From: SAR202 cluster bacterium
GTDB lineage: Bacteria; Chloroflexota; Dehalococcoidia; Lucifugimonadales; OSU-TB39
Assembly (NCBI GenBank): GCA_009392195.1
Contig: VFGY01000022.1
Location: 1-47,316 of the forward strand
Direction: 5' to 3'
DNA: 47,316 bases
Within the stretch, counting starts at the first letter, position 1. Every line of letters starts with the position of its first letter. The notes beneath the pieces were generated by a model, which worked only from the letters and a program-made list of their open reading frames with translations, ran no database searches and was not told the origin of the DNA. The translations under genes were made by a program, and so were the position numbers. Of the stretch, positions 35,750 through 46,284 are shown piece after piece.

Positions 35750-38599
35750 ATGAAAATTTCAAAAGATAAAATAATTGTTCGAGGTGCGCGCGAGCACAAT
35801 CTAAAAAATATTCACGTTGAAATTCCTCGTAATGAATTCGTCGTTGTAACAGGGCTTTCTGGATCAGGTAAATCTTCTCTTGCTTTTGATACGATTTATG
35901 CTGAGGGGCAACGTCGTTATGTTGAATCTCTATCTGCATATGCTCGTCAGTTTTTAAGCTTAATGGAAAAACCCGATGTAGATTATATTGGCGGTTTATC
36001 ACCTGCTATTTCTATTGAACAGAAAGCCTCTTCACGCAATCCACGATCAACAGTTGGTACTGTGACTGAAATACATGATTATTTACGTCTTTTATATGCT
36101 CGAACAGGGAGACCTCACTGTTGGAAATGTGGAGAACCAATTGTGAGGCAAACCGTTCAGCAGATTGTGGATACAGTGTTTAAATTTCCTAGTAATTCAA
36201 AACTTCAGGTTCTTTCTCCAATTATTAAAGGGAGAAAAGGTCAATTTAAAGAGGTATTAAGAGATATCAAAAAACAAGGATTTGTTCGGATTCGTATTGA
36301 TGGTAAACTTCGCGATATTTCTGAAAAAATTATTCTTCACCGAAATAAAAAACACAATATTGATGTTGTAATTGATCGCATTATTCTTGGTGAAAGTGGA
36401 AAAGATCGCCTAACTGAATCAGTTGAACTAGCCTTAAAAATTGGATCTGGGCTCGTTATCATTAATGTATTAGGATCGCAAGAACATTTGTTTAGTGAAC
36501 ATTTTGCTTGTCCAAAATGTGAAGTAAATATGGAAGAATTATCGCCACGAATGTTTTCATTTAATTCCCCATATGGTGCCTGTAAAACTTGCGATGGCCT
36601 TGGATCAAGGATGGAAGTAGATCCTGAGTACCTAGTACCGAATAAGAAAAAATCTCTTATACAAGGTGCGATCATTCCTCTTGGTGAACAACCTAGAGGA
36701 AACTGGTATAGTGCAATCTTAAAAAGTCTTGCTTTATATTATGATTTTAAGTTCACAACTCCTTGGTATAAGTTACCAAAACGAGCAAAAGAAGTGCTTT
36801 TATGGGGTACAGGTAATGATAAAATTAAAATGGAATATAAATCAAAGCGATTCTCTGGCGAATATTCTGGCGGTTTTGAAGGTGTAATCTATAATCTTGA
36901 GCGACGTTATAAACAAACAACTTCATTAGGAATTCGAGAATGGATTGAAAAATTTATGAGTATGCGTTCATGCCCAGACTGTGATGGGGCTCGGTTAAGA
37001 AGGGAAAGCCTAGCTGTAACAGTGGGAAGTCTTAATATTGGTGAATTATCGAAAAAATCTATTAAAGATGCAGGTGAGTTTTTTAGGTCTTTGAGTTTTA
37101 ATAAAAATGAGGGGATAGTAGCAAAGCAAGTTCTTAAGGAAGTTAAAGATAGGCTAAATTTCCTTGAGAATGTCGGGCTTGAATATTTGACCTTAGATAG
37201 ATCTGCTGCGACACTTTCAGGAGGAGAAGCACAAAGGATTCGTCTTGCCACGCAGATTGGTTCACATCTTGTAGGTGTACTATATATTCTTGATGAACCG
37301 TCTATTGGTCTTCACCAAAGAGATAATAAACGATTGTTAGCAACTCTGGAACGGTTAAAAGATTTAGGGAATACGGTTATTGTTGTAGAGCATGATAGAG
37401 AAACAATTGAAAAAGCTGATTATATATTGGATATAGGTCCTGGCGCTGGAGAAAATGGTGGGAAAATTGTTTTTTCTGGTACCCCTGAAAAAATGATTAA
37501 ATCAAAAAATTCAATTACAGGAAAATATCTTTCTGGAGTACGTGAAATAACAATTCCACAAAAGAGAAGATTGGGCTCAGATAAATATATTAATCTTTCA
37601 GGTGCTAAAGGGAATAATCTTCAAGATATAACTATCTCATTCCCTTTAGGTCGTCTAATATGCGTGACAGGGGTCTCTGGCTCTGGTAAAAGCACCCTAA
37701 TTAATGAAACCCTTTTCCCAATATTATCTAGAGAATTACATCATTCTCGCAAGACTCCTTTATCATATAGCAATATTGAGGGACTTCTTTATCTTGATAA
37801 AGTTATTGATATTGATCAATCACCTATTGGAAGAACACCTCGTTCTAATCCAGCAACTTATACGGGTGTTTTTACTCATATAAGAGATTTGTTCACGAAA
37901 ATTCCTGAATCTAAACTAAGGGGGTACAAGCCTGGTAGATTTTCATTTAATGTTAAAGGAGGACGTTGTGAAGCTTGCAAAGGTGATGGAATAATAAAAA
38001 TTGAAATGCATTTTCTTCCAGATGTGTATATACAATGTGAGGAATGTGAAGGCTCTCGCTATAATAGGGAAACTCTTGAAATTTTATATAAGGGACAGAC
38101 AATTGCTGATGTATTACAAATGAGTGTACAAGAAGCTCTCGAATTTTTTAAAAATATTCCTCAAGTTAAGCGAAGGCTTGAAACACTTAATGATGTGGGT
38201 CTTGGTTATATTCGTTTAGGACAACAAGCTACAACATTATCAGGCGGAGAGGCACAACGAATAAAGTTGGCATCTGAATTATCTCGAATTGGAACAGGTC
38301 GTACTCTTTATATTTTGGATGAGCCTACAACTGGTCTTCATTTTGAAGATATCAGAATGTTGTTACAAGTGCTTACAAGATTAGTTGACAAAGGTAATAC
38401 CGTAATTGTGATTGAACATAACCTTGATGTTATTAAAACTTCTGATTGGATAATTGATCTTGGACCCGAAGGAGGAGATGGTGGTGGAAATATTGTTGGT
38501 GTTGGTACACCTGAACAGATAGTTAAAATAAAACAATCATACACAGGACAATTTTTAAAAAAAGTATTGGATGGGAAAATAAACAATGAAAAAGGATAA
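35750..38599 (+). CDS. uvrA: Excinuclease ABC subunit A
   Basis: 949 residues, typical length. Two ABC modules: Walker [16 protein letters not shown] near residue 32 and [17 protein letters not shown] near 645, with signatures [13 protein letters not shown] and [13 protein letters not shown] and Walker [15 protein letters not shown] and [14 protein letters not shown]. Zinc-finger Cys pairs are visible in [22 protein letters not shown] and [20 protein letters not shown], and a smaller pair CWKCG near 125. It recognises DNA damage with UvrB in nucleotide excision repair. The last 14 bp overlap the start of transketolase, so the two are coupled. A palindrome lies 36 bp upstream. Confidence 0.97.
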   Translation: MKISKDKIIVRGAREHNLKNIHVEIPRNEFVVVTGLSGSGKSSLAFDTIYAEGQRRYVESLSAYARQFLSLMEKPDVDYIGGLSPAISIEQKASSRNPRSTVGTVTEIHDYLRLLYARTGRPHCWKCGEPIVRQTVQQIVDTVFKFPSNSKLQVLSPIIKGRKGQFKEVLRDIKKQGFVRIRIDGKLRDISEKIILHRNKKHNIDVVIDRIILGESGKDRLTESVELALKIGSGLVIINVLGSQEHLFSEHFACPKCEVNMEELSPRMFSFNSPYGACKTCDGLGSRMEVDPEYLVPNKKKSLIQGAIIPLGEQPRGNWYSAILKSLALYYDFKFTTPWYKLPKRAKEVLLWGTGNDKIKMEYKSKRFSGEYSGGFEGVIYNLERRYKQTTSLGIREWIEKFMSMRSCPDCDGARLRRESLAVTVGSLNIGELSKKSIKDAGEFFRSLSFNKNEGIVAKQVLKEVKDRLNFLENVGLEYLTLDRSAATLSGGEAQRIRLATQIGSHLVGVLYILDEPSIGLHQRDNKRLLATLERLKDLGNTVIVVEHDRETIEKADYILDIGPGAGENGGKIVFSGTPEKMIKSKNSITGKYLSGVREITIPQKRRLGSDKYINLSGAKGNNLQDITISFPLGRLICVTGVSGSGKSTLINETLFPILSRELHHSRKTPLSYSNIEGLLYLDKVIDIDQSPIGRTPRSNPATYTGVFTHIRDLFTKIPESKLRGYKPGRFSFNVKGGRCEACKGDGIIKIEMHFLPDVYIQCEECEGSRYNRETLEILYKGQTIADVLQMSVQEALEFFKNIPQVKRRLETLNDVGLGYIRLGQQATTLSGGEAQRIKLASELSRIGTGRTLYILDEPTTGLHFEDIRMLLQVLTRLVDKGNTVIVIEHNLDVIKTSDWIIDLGPEGGDGGGNIVGVGTPEQIVKIKQSYTGQFLKKVLDGKINNEKG

Positions 38600-40571
38600 T
38601 ATTGCTGATATTACTATTAATACATTAAGATTTTTAGCTGCTGATGCAGTTCAACAGGCAAATGCTGGACATCCTGGATTGCCACTAGGTGCTGCACCCA
38701 TGGCATACGTTCTTTGGAAAAAATTTCTAAAGCACAATCCTGCAAATACAGCCTGGTATGATCGTGATCGATTCGTGCTTTCAGCTGGTCACGGCTCAGC
38801 TTTACTATATGCATTGTTACATCTAGCAGGTTATGACCTTTCTTTAGATCAGTTAAGAAATTTTAGGCAGTGGGGAAGTAAAACTCCAGGGCACCCTGAG
38901 TTTGGTCATACGCCTGGAGTTGAGACTACAACTGGTCCCCTCGGACAAGGTTTTGCAAATGGTGTTGGTATGGCTATGGCTGAATGTTATTTAGCAAATA
39001 AATTTAATAAAAGTGGTTTTAATATTGTTGATCACAATACGTATGCTATTGTTTCAGATGGAGATCTTATGGAAGGGATATCATCGGAAGCTGCTTCTTT
39101 GGCGGGACATCTAGGTCTAGGAAAGTTGATTTATCTATATGATGATAATAGCATTACTATTGATGGTTCTACAGACCTTGCTTTTACTGAGGATGTTGAA
39201 AAGAGATTTTCAGCTTATAATTGGCAAGTTATTAGAGTTATAGATGGGAATGATGTCCATGAGATTGAAGGAGCTATTGTTCAAGCAAGAGAAGTTATCA
39301 ACAAACCTTCGCTTATCATGATTAAAACGGAAATTGGTTATGGTAGTCCTAAACAAGGAACTTCTTCAGCGCATGGTGAACCTTTAGGAGAAGAGTCTTT
39401 GCTTGCTACAAAAGACACACTTAATTGGCCTAGCAAAGAGAAATTCCATGTTCCTGAAGAAGCTAGAGCTAACTTTGATGCTCGCAAACAAGGTGAAAAT
39501 TCTGAAAAAAATTGGAATAATATTTTTAATGAATATTCTGAAGAACATCCAGAATTAGCGTCTAATTTCCAGCAGATAATTAATGGAGAAATGCCAGCGG
39601 ATTGGGAATCTTCTTTGCCATATTTTTCCGTTAATGATGGTCCCGTAGCAACACGTGTTTCATCTGGTAATGTTCTCAATGCTCTTTCAGAAGTTGTGGA
39701 TAATCTTGTTGGTGGATCAGCTGATTTAGAACCATCTAATAAGACCTTTCAAAAAAGTAAGCCGATATTTAAATCAGCAAAAAACCCTGGTCAAAACATT
39801 CATTTTGGTGTAAGAGAACATGCAATGGGTGGAATTGCTAATGGTTTGGCGCTTCATGGTGGGATTATTCCTTATGTTGCCACATTTCTCATTTTTTCAG
39901 ATTATATGAAAGCTTCAATACGATTAGCTGCATTAATGCAAACTCGTGTTATATATATTTTTACTCATGATAGTTTGGGAGTTGGTGAAGATGGTCCAAC
40001 TCACCAACCTATTGAACAATTAATGTCCTTACGGTTAATTCCAGGCTTGACGGTAATTAGACCTGCTGATGCAAATGAAACATCCGAGGCTTGGCGAATA
40101 GCATTATCAAAGGATGGTCCCGTTGCAATTATTCTTACCCGTCAGAATCTTCCTGTCATGCATAATATAGATCAAATTATTGAAGGAGTTCCGCGAGGAG
40201 CCTATATTGTGAGTGGAGATGATAATCCTCAGATCATATTGTTGGCAACAGGATCCGAAGTATCACTTGCTGAAAAAGCTAGGCAATCTCTTTTTCAGGA
40301 AAATATCAAATCTCGAGTAGTATCAATGCCATCTAGAGAACTTTTTTCAAGCCAATCAGAAGAATATAGAAATACAGTTTTAACACCTGGCATTCCAGTA
40401 GTAACTGTTGAAGCTGGAGTAAGTTTGGGTTGGCATAGCTATCTTAGTAGTGGAGGTAAAGTAATTGGTATTGACCAGTTTGGTGCATCAGCTTCTGGAG
40501 AATTCCTTATGGAAAAGTTTGGATTAGAGGTAAAAAATGTTGTTAGGATTGTTAAAGAAATTCTAAAATAA
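38586..40571 (+). CDS. tkt: Transketolase
   Basis: 661 residues, standard bacterial transketolase. TPP/Mg motif [20 protein letters not shown] with Asn in DDNSITIDG. Catalytic and substrate His residues lie in [32 protein letters not shown] and SSAHGEPLG, with Glu in [14 protein letters not shown] and [18 protein letters not shown] in the pyrimidine domain. It transfers two-carbon ketol units between pentose, hexose and tetrose phosphates, linking XylA/XylB and RpiB products to glycolysis. It overlaps uvrA by 14 bp and precedes a second, divergent transketolase by 18 bp. Confidence 0.97.
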   Translation: MKKDNIADITINTLRFLAADAVQQANAGHPGLPLGAAPMAYVLWKKFLKHNPANTAWYDRDRFVLSAGHGSALLYALLHLAGYDLSLDQLRNFRQWGSKTPGHPEFGHTPGVETTTGPLGQGFANGVGMAMAECYLANKFNKSGFNIVDHNTYAIVSDGDLMEGISSEAASLAGHLGLGKLIYLYDDNSITIDGSTDLAFTEDVEKRFSAYNWQVIRVIDGNDVHEIEGAIVQAREVINKPSLIMIKTEIGYGSPKQGTSSAHGEPLGEESLLATKDTLNWPSKEKFHVPEEARANFDARKQGENSEKNWNNIFNEYSEEHPELASNFQQIINGEMPADWESSLPYFSVNDGPVATRVSSGNVLNALSEVVDNLVGGSADLEPSNKTFQKSKPIFKSAKNPGQNIHFGVREHAMGGIANGLALHGGIIPYVATFLIFSDYMKASIRLAALMQTRVIYIFTHDSLGVGEDGPTHQPIEQLMSLRLIPGLTVIRPADANETSEAWRIALSKDGPVAIILTRQNLPVMHNIDQIIEGVPRGAYIVSGDDNPQIILLATGSEVSLAEKARQSLFQENIKSRVVSMPSRELFSSQSEEYRNTVLTPGIPVVTVEAGVSLGWHSYLSSGGKVIGIDQFGASASGEFLMEKFGLEVKNVVRIVKEILK

Positions 40572-40589
40572 TTTATAAGAAAATCAATT

Positions 40590-42911
40590 ATGAAATCCCT
40601 CACACAGTTAAACAGTGAGTATCAATATTGGGAGATTATAAAAGATCTTGTTGATCAATGTATCGATTTCATGCTCAACTTTAGCCAGAGTGGTCATCCT
40701 GGTGGCTCAAGATCAAAAGTTCATGCAATAATATCGACCCTTCTTTCTGGTGTGATGAGATGGGATATCAGAGATCCTGGAAAAAGATTTGGGGATAGAT
40801 TTATTTTGGTTGCGGGGCATACAAATCCTGTTGTCTATGCTACTCTTGCAGTATTTAATGAAGCCATGCGAATCAAGTATGATCAGACAGGTGATGATTG
40901 TTACCTAGGTAGCTTGGCAGAAGAGGATACTCTTGTATGGGAAGATTTGTTAACACTTCGTCGGCATGGAGGGTTGCCGGGTCACGCAGAAATGGCTGGG
41001 AAAACACTATTTTTAAAATTCAATACAGGACCATCAGGTCATGGATCCCCAGCTGCTGTTGGAGAGGCACTTGCACACAAATTAGCAGGGAGTGAGGAAG
41101 TAAAGGTTTTTGCATTTGAGGGTGAAGGTGGATTGACAACTGGTGCTAGTCATGAGGCAAGGCAATCTGCATATGGTTTAGGCCTAGGGAATTTAATTTA
41201 TTTTGTAGATTGGAATGATCACGGTATTGACTCTAGGCCCTATAGTGATGTTGTCTATGGGAGCCCATCGGACTGGTTTTTATCATATGGCTGGAAAGTA
41301 GAAGGGACAGATCAAGGTGAGGATTGGGAATCCATTATGCAAGCCTATAATGCGTTATTCTCAAGTGATGACCCTAACACACCAAAAATTATTTGGACAA
41401 AGAATAGGAAAGGTAGAGGTTATGGTGTTTTTGATGCAGAAAGCCATGGCCTGCCACATAAGAGCAACTCCAAACTTTTCTGGAAAACAAAGACAAAATT
41501 TGCAGAAAAATATAATGTCGATTTCCAAGGTTTTGGGGAGCCGGTCCCAGTAAGCGAATTAGATTTTAAGGAGCAATCCGAGATCAATTTGAAAACGGTC
41601 ATGAGTGTACTAGAGAACAATCAACCTCTTATTGATTATATTGCTACTAGGTTAGTAGAATTAGGAGATTCTGTTCCTAAAGATATTAAGTCAAGTCGAT
41701 TTAATGGGGCAAACCCTATGTGTGATAAAACTATTACTAATTATTTATCATATCCAGCTGAATTGTTTTTGCCTCCAGGTGAGCGAGCCCCAAATCGATT
41801 AGCATTAGGAAAATTTGGTTCTTGGTTAAATAGTTATGTTAATGAAAAATATGGAAGGCCACTTGTCATTGCAGCTTCGGCAGATCTTGCGGGCTCTACA
41901 AATATTTCCGGTTTTGGAAAGGGATGGAAAAACCACCCAGACTTCGGCTTTTATGATAGAAAACAAAATCTTAACGGGACTATTTTGCCACAGGCAATTA
42001 CAGAATTTGCTAATGCGGGTCTTCTTGCTGGTCTCGCTACAGTTAATTTCCATAATAATTCATACAATGAATTTGATGGATTTATTGGCGCTTGTTCCAC
42101 TTATGGATCTTTTTCTTATTTAAAATATGGACCAATGAGACTCTTTAGTCAAATTGCTCAAGATTCCGATTTGAAAGTAGGAAAATTATTGTGGATAGCG
42201 GGTCACACTGGTCCCGAAACTGCCGAAGATGCGAGAACTCACTTTGGAATTTTTTCTCCAGGTGTTACACAACTTTTCCCTGATGGACATATTTTGAACC
42301 TTCATCCTTGGGAATATAATGAAGTTGCGCCTGCGATTGGTGCTGCATTAGGTACTAATATTCCCATAATTGCATTACATCTTACGAGACCATCAATAGA
42401 GATTCCTGACCGAGAAGCCTTCGGTATTGCTTCGCACTTTGATGCTGGGAAAGGTGCATATCTAATTCGAGATTTTGATAAAACAGCTGACCGCCAAGGG
42501 ACTGTAATTATTAGAGGGACAAGTTGTACTGCAAACCTAATGCAACTACTAAATCACATTAATGATAAAGGGCCAAATGTTAAAATTGTTGCGGCAATTT
42601 CATGGGGTCTTTTCCAGCTTCAAGCAAGGAAATATCGCCAATCTATTCTTTCTGACAGGGATATGCATGATGCTATGGTAATTACAAATTCCGGATTAAA
42701 ATTAATGCATAACTGGATTGCTAATTCTGTAGTAAAAGAATATTCTTTGTCATCTGATTGGGATAATCGTTGGCGTACAGGAGGGCGTTTAGATGAAATT
42801 GTTGAAGAAGCACATTTATCATGTTCATGGCTAAAACATGGAATTGAGCGTTTTGCATCTGAAAGAAAGAATCGACTTGATTGTCTTAGAAATATTCTTC
42901 CAAAAGAATAA
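40590..42911 (+). CDS. Divergent transketolase-like TPP enzyme
   Basis: 773 residues, over 100 longer than the adjacent transketolase, with the same three-domain order. The N-terminal TPP motif is GEGGLTTGASHEARQSAYGL followed by DWNDHGID: Asp of GDG is replaced by Glu, while the later Asn is kept. The His positions are present (SGHPGGSRSK, AGHTNPVVYA, PGHAEMAG, ESHGLPHKSN). The pyrimidine-domain Glu is in QAITEFANAGLLAGLA and the His in GPETAEDARTHFGIF. A C-terminal domain RGTSCTANLMQLL and KIVAAISWGLFQLQA ends the protein. It should be a working TPP enzyme with altered donor or acceptor specificity. Tandem placement after tkt suggests ancient duplication or paired function. Substrate unknown. 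Confidence 0.75.
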   Translation: MKSLTQLNSEYQYWEIIKDLVDQCIDFMLNFSQSGHPGGSRSKVHAIISTLLSGVMRWDIRDPGKRFGDRFILVAGHTNPVVYATLAVFNEAMRIKYDQTGDDCYLGSLAEEDTLVWEDLLTLRRHGGLPGHAEMAGKTLFLKFNTGPSGHGSPAAVGEALAHKLAGSEEVKVFAFEGEGGLTTGASHEARQSAYGLGLGNLIYFVDWNDHGIDSRPYSDVVYGSPSDWFLSYGWKVEGTDQGEDWESIMQAYNALFSSDDPNTPKIIWTKNRKGRGYGVFDAESHGLPHKSNSKLFWKTKTKFAEKYNVDFQGFGEPVPVSELDFKEQSEINLKTVMSVLENNQPLIDYIATRLVELGDSVPKDIKSSRFNGANPMCDKTITNYLSYPAELFLPPGERAPNRLALGKFGSWLNSYVNEKYGRPLVIAASADLAGSTNISGFGKGWKNHPDFGFYDRKQNLNGTILPQAITEFANAGLLAGLATVNFHNNSYNEFDGFIGACSTYGSFSYLKYGPMRLFSQIAQDSDLKVGKLLWIAGHTGPETAEDARTHFGIFSPGVTQLFPDGHILNLHPWEYNEVAPAIGAALGTNIPIIALHLTRPSIEIPDREAFGIASHFDAGKGAYLIRDFDKTADRQGTVIIRGTSCTANLMQLLNHINDKGPNVKIVAAISWGLFQLQARKYRQSILSDRDMHDAMVITNSGLKLMHNWIANSVVKEYSLSSDWDNRWRTGGRLDEIVEEAHLSCSWLKHGIERFASERKNRLDCLRNILPKE

Positions 42912-43010
42912 ACAGACTTCAATTGCAATCGCTCAAACCTATTGTTAAATTCCGTATTGGTGTTACGATTCAAACAATACGCAAGCCTAGCTTGAATGTA
43001 TTCTTCATTT

Positions 43011-44033
43011 ATGACTGACTCTCAAATAACAACTCCTGCTCCTCAAGAGGAGGATTTGGTACATGATCAGACTCTTAGACCGATAAGTTTCAATGAATTT
43101 GTGGGGCAATCAGATTTAGTAGAAAACCTCAAGTTATATATAGAAGCATCTAGTAAAAGAGGAGATGCTCTTGACCATGTTTTATTGTTTGGTCCTCCTG
43201 GGCTCGGTAAAACAACCCTTGCTCATATTATTTCAAAAGAAATGAGTGTTAGTTTGAAACAAACTTCTGGCCCAGTCCTGGAACGAGCTTCTGATCTTGC
43301 AGGATTATTAACAAACCTTCGAAATAGAGATGTGCTTTTTATTGATGAAGTTCATCGAATCAACAAAATTGTAGAAGAATATCTTTATTCTGCAATGGAA
43401 GATTACGGTATCGACATTCTTATTGATAAAGGTCCAAGCGCTCGTAGTGTTAGACTTAATCTTGAGCCATTTACTCTTATAGGAGCAACTACACGTCTTG
43501 GTAGTCTTACATCTCCTATGCGGGATCGTTTTGGAGTAGTGTTAAGAGTAGATTTTTATAATGATACTGATTTAGTAAAAATTATTATGAGATCAGCGAA
43601 AATACTTGATGTACAAATTGATAAAGCTGGTGCAATAGAATTGGCATCGCGCTCTCGTGGTACTCCTAGAGTTGCTAATAGGATTCTTCGAAGGACACGA
43701 GATTATGCTGAAGTCAAAGCAGACGGTAAAATTACAAAGGATGTAGCGGTTAAGTCTCTTGAGAAGCTTGGAATAGATGGTTTTGGTTTGGATGATATGG
43801 ATAGATCTATTCTTACATCCTTAGTTAAAAAATTTGATGGTGGTCCAGTAGGAATTAATTCACTTAGTGTTGCCATTGGAGAAGATGCCCAAACTATTGA
43901 AGATGTTTATGAACCTTATTTAATTAAAGAAGGGTTTATTCAAAGGACACCAAGAGGAAGAATTGCTGAAAAGAGAGCTTTTAAATATCTTGGGATTGAG
44001 AAACCTGAAAATCAACAAACACTTTTTGATTAG
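43011..44033 (+). CDS. ruvB: Holliday junction branch-migration helicase RuvB
   Basis: 340 residues. AAA+ ATPase: [12 protein letters not shown] opens the core, Walker [16 protein letters not shown], Walker [13 protein letters not shown], sensor [18 protein letters not shown], arginine finger region and the C-terminal winged helix ([18 protein letters not shown] and RTPRGR). It drives branch migration with RuvA, whose gene is not in the window. ATG at 42996 is an alternative start five codons earlier; neither has a Shine-Dalgarno. It is followed closely by queA, whose ribosome site AGGAG overlaps the ruvB stop. The ruvB-queA order is common in bacteria. Confidence 0.96.
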   Translation: MTDSQITTPAPQEEDLVHDQTLRPISFNEFVGQSDLVENLKLYIEASSKRGDALDHVLLFGPPGLGKTTLAHIISKEMSVSLKQTSGPVLERASDLAGLLTNLRNRDVLFIDEVHRINKIVEEYLYSAMEDYGIDILIDKGPSARSVRLNLEPFTLIGATTRLGSLTSPMRDRFGVVLRVDFYNDTDLVKIIMRSAKILDVQIDKAGAIELASRSRGTPRVANRILRRTRDYAEVKADGKITKDVAVKSLEKLGIDGFGLDDMDRSILTSLVKKFDGGPVGINSLSVAIGEDAQTIEDVYEPYLIKEGFIQRTPRGRIAEKRAFKYLGIEKPENQQTLFD

Positions 44034-44042
44034 GAGAACTTT

Positions 44043-45098
44043 ATGTTATTTGAAAAACGAGTAAAACTTCGGTTAACAGATTTTGATTATAAATTACCTA
44101 AAACACGCATTGCTCAAGAGCCATGGCCTCGTCGAGAATACGCAAAGATGATGGTTCTGAATCGTGAAACACAAAAAATTCAACATAAGCGGTTTCACAA
44201 TATTATCGATTATTTAAAGAAAAATGATCTCGTAATTGTTAATGAGACTAAAGTATTTCCTGCACGTCTTTTTGCAGTGAAAGATAGAACTGATGCCAGA
44301 GTTGAAGTCTTCTTGCTTAGAGAATTAGAAAATGATCTTTGGGAAGTATTAGTAAAGCCTGCACGAAAAGTTAGAATAGGGAATAAGTTGCATTTTACAG
44401 AAGATGTGCATTGTGATGTTATAGACAATACAGTTTCTGGGGGAAGAGTTGTTCGTTTTGAATATGAAAGCCCTGATTTTTATGAAATAATTGATAGAAT
44501 AGGACATGCACCATTGCCGCCTTATATCACCCGTCCTGATACGGAAAAAGATAAAGAGCGTTACCAAACAGTATTTGCTTCTAATAGAGGAGCAGTTGCG
44601 GCACCTACAGCTGGTTTGCACTTCACAGATGAATTGATAGATAAAATTAAAGAAAAAGGAGCGAGGATAGCACCATTGATAGTACACATTGGTTTAGGTA
44701 CTTTCCGGCCTGTTCAAGTAGAAGATCTAACACGCCATCAGATGGATTCAGAATATTTTGAAGTACCAGCTGAAACTGCTATTGCGATTAATGAAACTCG
44801 GGAGCGAGGGAAACGAATTTTTGCTGTTGGAACTTCTTCTGTTAGAGCATTGGAAACAGTAGTCGTTTCAGGGTTTCAGGTAACCCCAAAGCGAGGCTGG
44901 ACTGATAAATTCATTTATCCACCATATGATTTTAAAATGACAGATTCAATAATTACAAATTTTCACCAACCAAAATCCACTCTACTAATGCTCCTATGCG
45001 CGTTTACAGATAGGGAATTTATCTTTAAGGCATATAAAGAAGCTCTAAAGAAAGATTATCGTTTCCTTAGTTATGGGGATTCAATGTTGATAGTTTAA
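44043..45098 (+). CDS. queA: tRNA preQ1(34) S-adenosylmethionine ribosyltransferase-isomerase
   Basis: 351 residues. Transfers and isomerises the ribosyl group of SAM onto preQ1 in tRNA, the penultimate step of queuosine synthesis. Landmarks are LTDFDYKLPKTRIAQEP, NDLVIVNETKVFPARL, GAVAAPTAGLHFTDELI, VHIGLGTFRPVQVEDL, MDSEYFEV, GTSSVRALETV and TNFHQPKSTLLMLL. Length and motifs are normal. AGGAG six bases before ATG overlaps the ruvB stop. Its own stop overlaps the ispD start (TAATG), so the ruvB-queA-ispD-ispF-ispE run is one coupled unit. tRNAs with G34 such as the tRNA-Asn at the window end are queuosine substrates. Confidence 0.97.
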   Translation: MLFEKRVKLRLTDFDYKLPKTRIAQEPWPRREYAKMMVLNRETQKIQHKRFHNIIDYLKKNDLVIVNETKVFPARLFAVKDRTDARVEVFLLRELENDLWEVLVKPARKVRIGNKLHFTEDVHCDVIDNTVSGGRVVRFEYESPDFYEIIDRIGHAPLPPYITRPDTEKDKERYQTVFASNRGAVAAPTAGLHFTDELIDKIKEKGARIAPLIVHIGLGTFRPVQVEDLTRHQMDSEYFEVPAETAIAINETRERGKRIFAVGTSSVRALETVVVSGFQVTPKRGWTDKFIYPPYDFKMTDSIITNFHQPKSTLLMLLCAFTDREFIFKAYKEALKKDYRFLSYGDSMLIV

Positions 45099-45796
45099 TG
45101 CCTGTAACAGTAGGGGCAATTGTAGCCGCCGCAGGTGACGGACAGCGATTCTCAAAAAAAGGAGATAAGAGAAAAAAACAGTTTATTTCATTAGGAGGTA
45201 AACCTCTTTTCCTTCATTCAGTAATCAGTTTTTATTATTCTCCAATTATTTCACGAATAATAGTAGTTGTCCCTTCTAGAAGCATTGAATTTTGCACTAA
45301 TTTTTTGCATGCGGAATTTGGTTCAAATGATATCGAGGTTATAGCAGGAGGAGCTAAGAGGCAAGATAGTGTATATAAGGCTTTTGTGAAAATAAAAAAT
45401 AGTGTGGATACTGTAATTATACAAGATGGAGCTCGTCCTTTCATGGATCCAAGTTGGATTTCTAGTACAGTAAACAAAATTAAAACTTTTGATGGAGCAA
45501 TAGTTGCCCAACCGGCTTTGGACACAATTAAATTATCACATAATTCTTTAATTAAAGAAACGTTAGATCGTTCACTTATCTGGCAAGCTCAAACTCCTCA
45601 AACATTCACAGTAGATATTTTGGAGACTGCTTTTGATTATGCCAAAAGGGAAAATTTTGTTGGGACTGACGAATCTCAAATTGTAGAAAAAGTTCATGGA
45701 AACATAAGTTTAATAGAAGGTACTTCGTTTAATTTAAAAATTACCACGCAGAGTGATCTCGTTTTGGCTCAATCGATTTTTTCCAAAGGACTATAA
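45098..45796 (+). CDS. ispD: 2-C-methyl-D-erythritol 4-phosphate cytidylyltransferase
   Basis: 232 residues, normal length. Third enzyme of the MEP isoprenoid pathway, joining CTP and methylerythritol phosphate. The nucleotide-binding loop AIVAAAGDGQRF..KKQFISLGGKPL is present, followed by GGAKRQDSVYKAF, VIIQDGARPFM (metal-binding Asp) and IWQAQTPQTF. It overlaps queA by one base (TAATG) and is overlapped by ispF in the same way. Confidence 0.95.
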   Translation: MPVTVGAIVAAAGDGQRFSKKGDKRKKQFISLGGKPLFLHSVISFYYSPIISRIIVVVPSRSIEFCTNFLHAEFGSNDIEVIAGGAKRQDSVYKAFVKIKNSVDTVIIQDGARPFMDPSWISSTVNKIKTFDGAIVAQPALDTIKLSHNSLIKETLDRSLIWQAQTPQTFTVDILETAFDYAKRENFVGTDESQIVEKVHGNISLIEGTSFNLKITTQSDLVLAQSIFSKGL

Positions 45797-46275
45797 TGTT
45801 TAGAACTGGAATAGGGTATGACGTTCATCGTTTAGCAAAGGGTAAACCACTTATTCTTGGTGGATTAGAGATTACTTCTGATTTGGGATCTGTAGGGCAT
45901 TCGGATGGTGATGTTTTGTCGCATTCTATTGTTGATGCTTTACTTGGCGCAGCTGGCCTCGGAGATATTGGAACTTATTACCCAAGTGATAATGATCAGT
46001 GGAAAGATTTTTCCAGCTTGAAGTTTATTGCAGAGTCTGTTAAAAGAATAAATAACTCTGGCTATAAAATTTCTAATATAGATGCGACCATAATTCTTCA
46101 ATATCCTTATTTAAATGATTATATATTGGATATAAGAAAAAAACTTGCCATTGAGATGAACATACATTTGTCTGAAATTGCGATTAAAGCTACTACAACG
46201 GATGGATTAGGGTTTATTGGAGTAAGCGAGGGAATAGGTTCATTAGCAATTGCAACTTTGATTGTTAAAAAGTAG
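45796..46275 (+). CDS. ispF: 2-C-methyl-D-erythritol 2,4-cyclodiphosphate synthase
   Basis: 159 residues. Fifth MEP-pathway enzyme, cyclising the CDP-methylerythritol phosphate product. Zinc ligands are visible: Asp and His of GIGYDVHRL and His of SVGHSDGDVLSHSIVDALLG. GDIGTYYPSDN and the C-terminal ATTTDGLGFIGVSEGIGSLAIATL are typical. It starts on the last base of the ispD stop (TAATG). Its stop TAG contributes to the AGGG that precedes the proposed ispE start. Confidence 0.97.
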   Translation: MFRTGIGYDVHRLAKGKPLILGGLEITSDLGSVGHSDGDVLSHSIVDALLGAAGLGDIGTYYPSDNDQWKDFSSLKFIAESVKRINNSGYKISNIDATIILQYPYLNDYILDIRKKLAIEMNIHLSEIAIKATTTDGLGFIGVSEGIGSLAIATLIVKK

Positions 46276-46284
46276 GGTTTAACT

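Noticed and set aside
36337-37251. Two minus-strand open frames of 112-114 codons inside uvrA
   Set aside because: Shadows of a highly conserved gene; no start signals and no family resemblance.
39338-39679. 113-codon minus-strand open frame inside transketolase
   Set aside because: Antisense to conserved tkt sequence with no ribosome site or homology.
44349-44687. 112-codon minus-strand open frame inside queA
   Set aside because: Antisense shadow of conserved queA.
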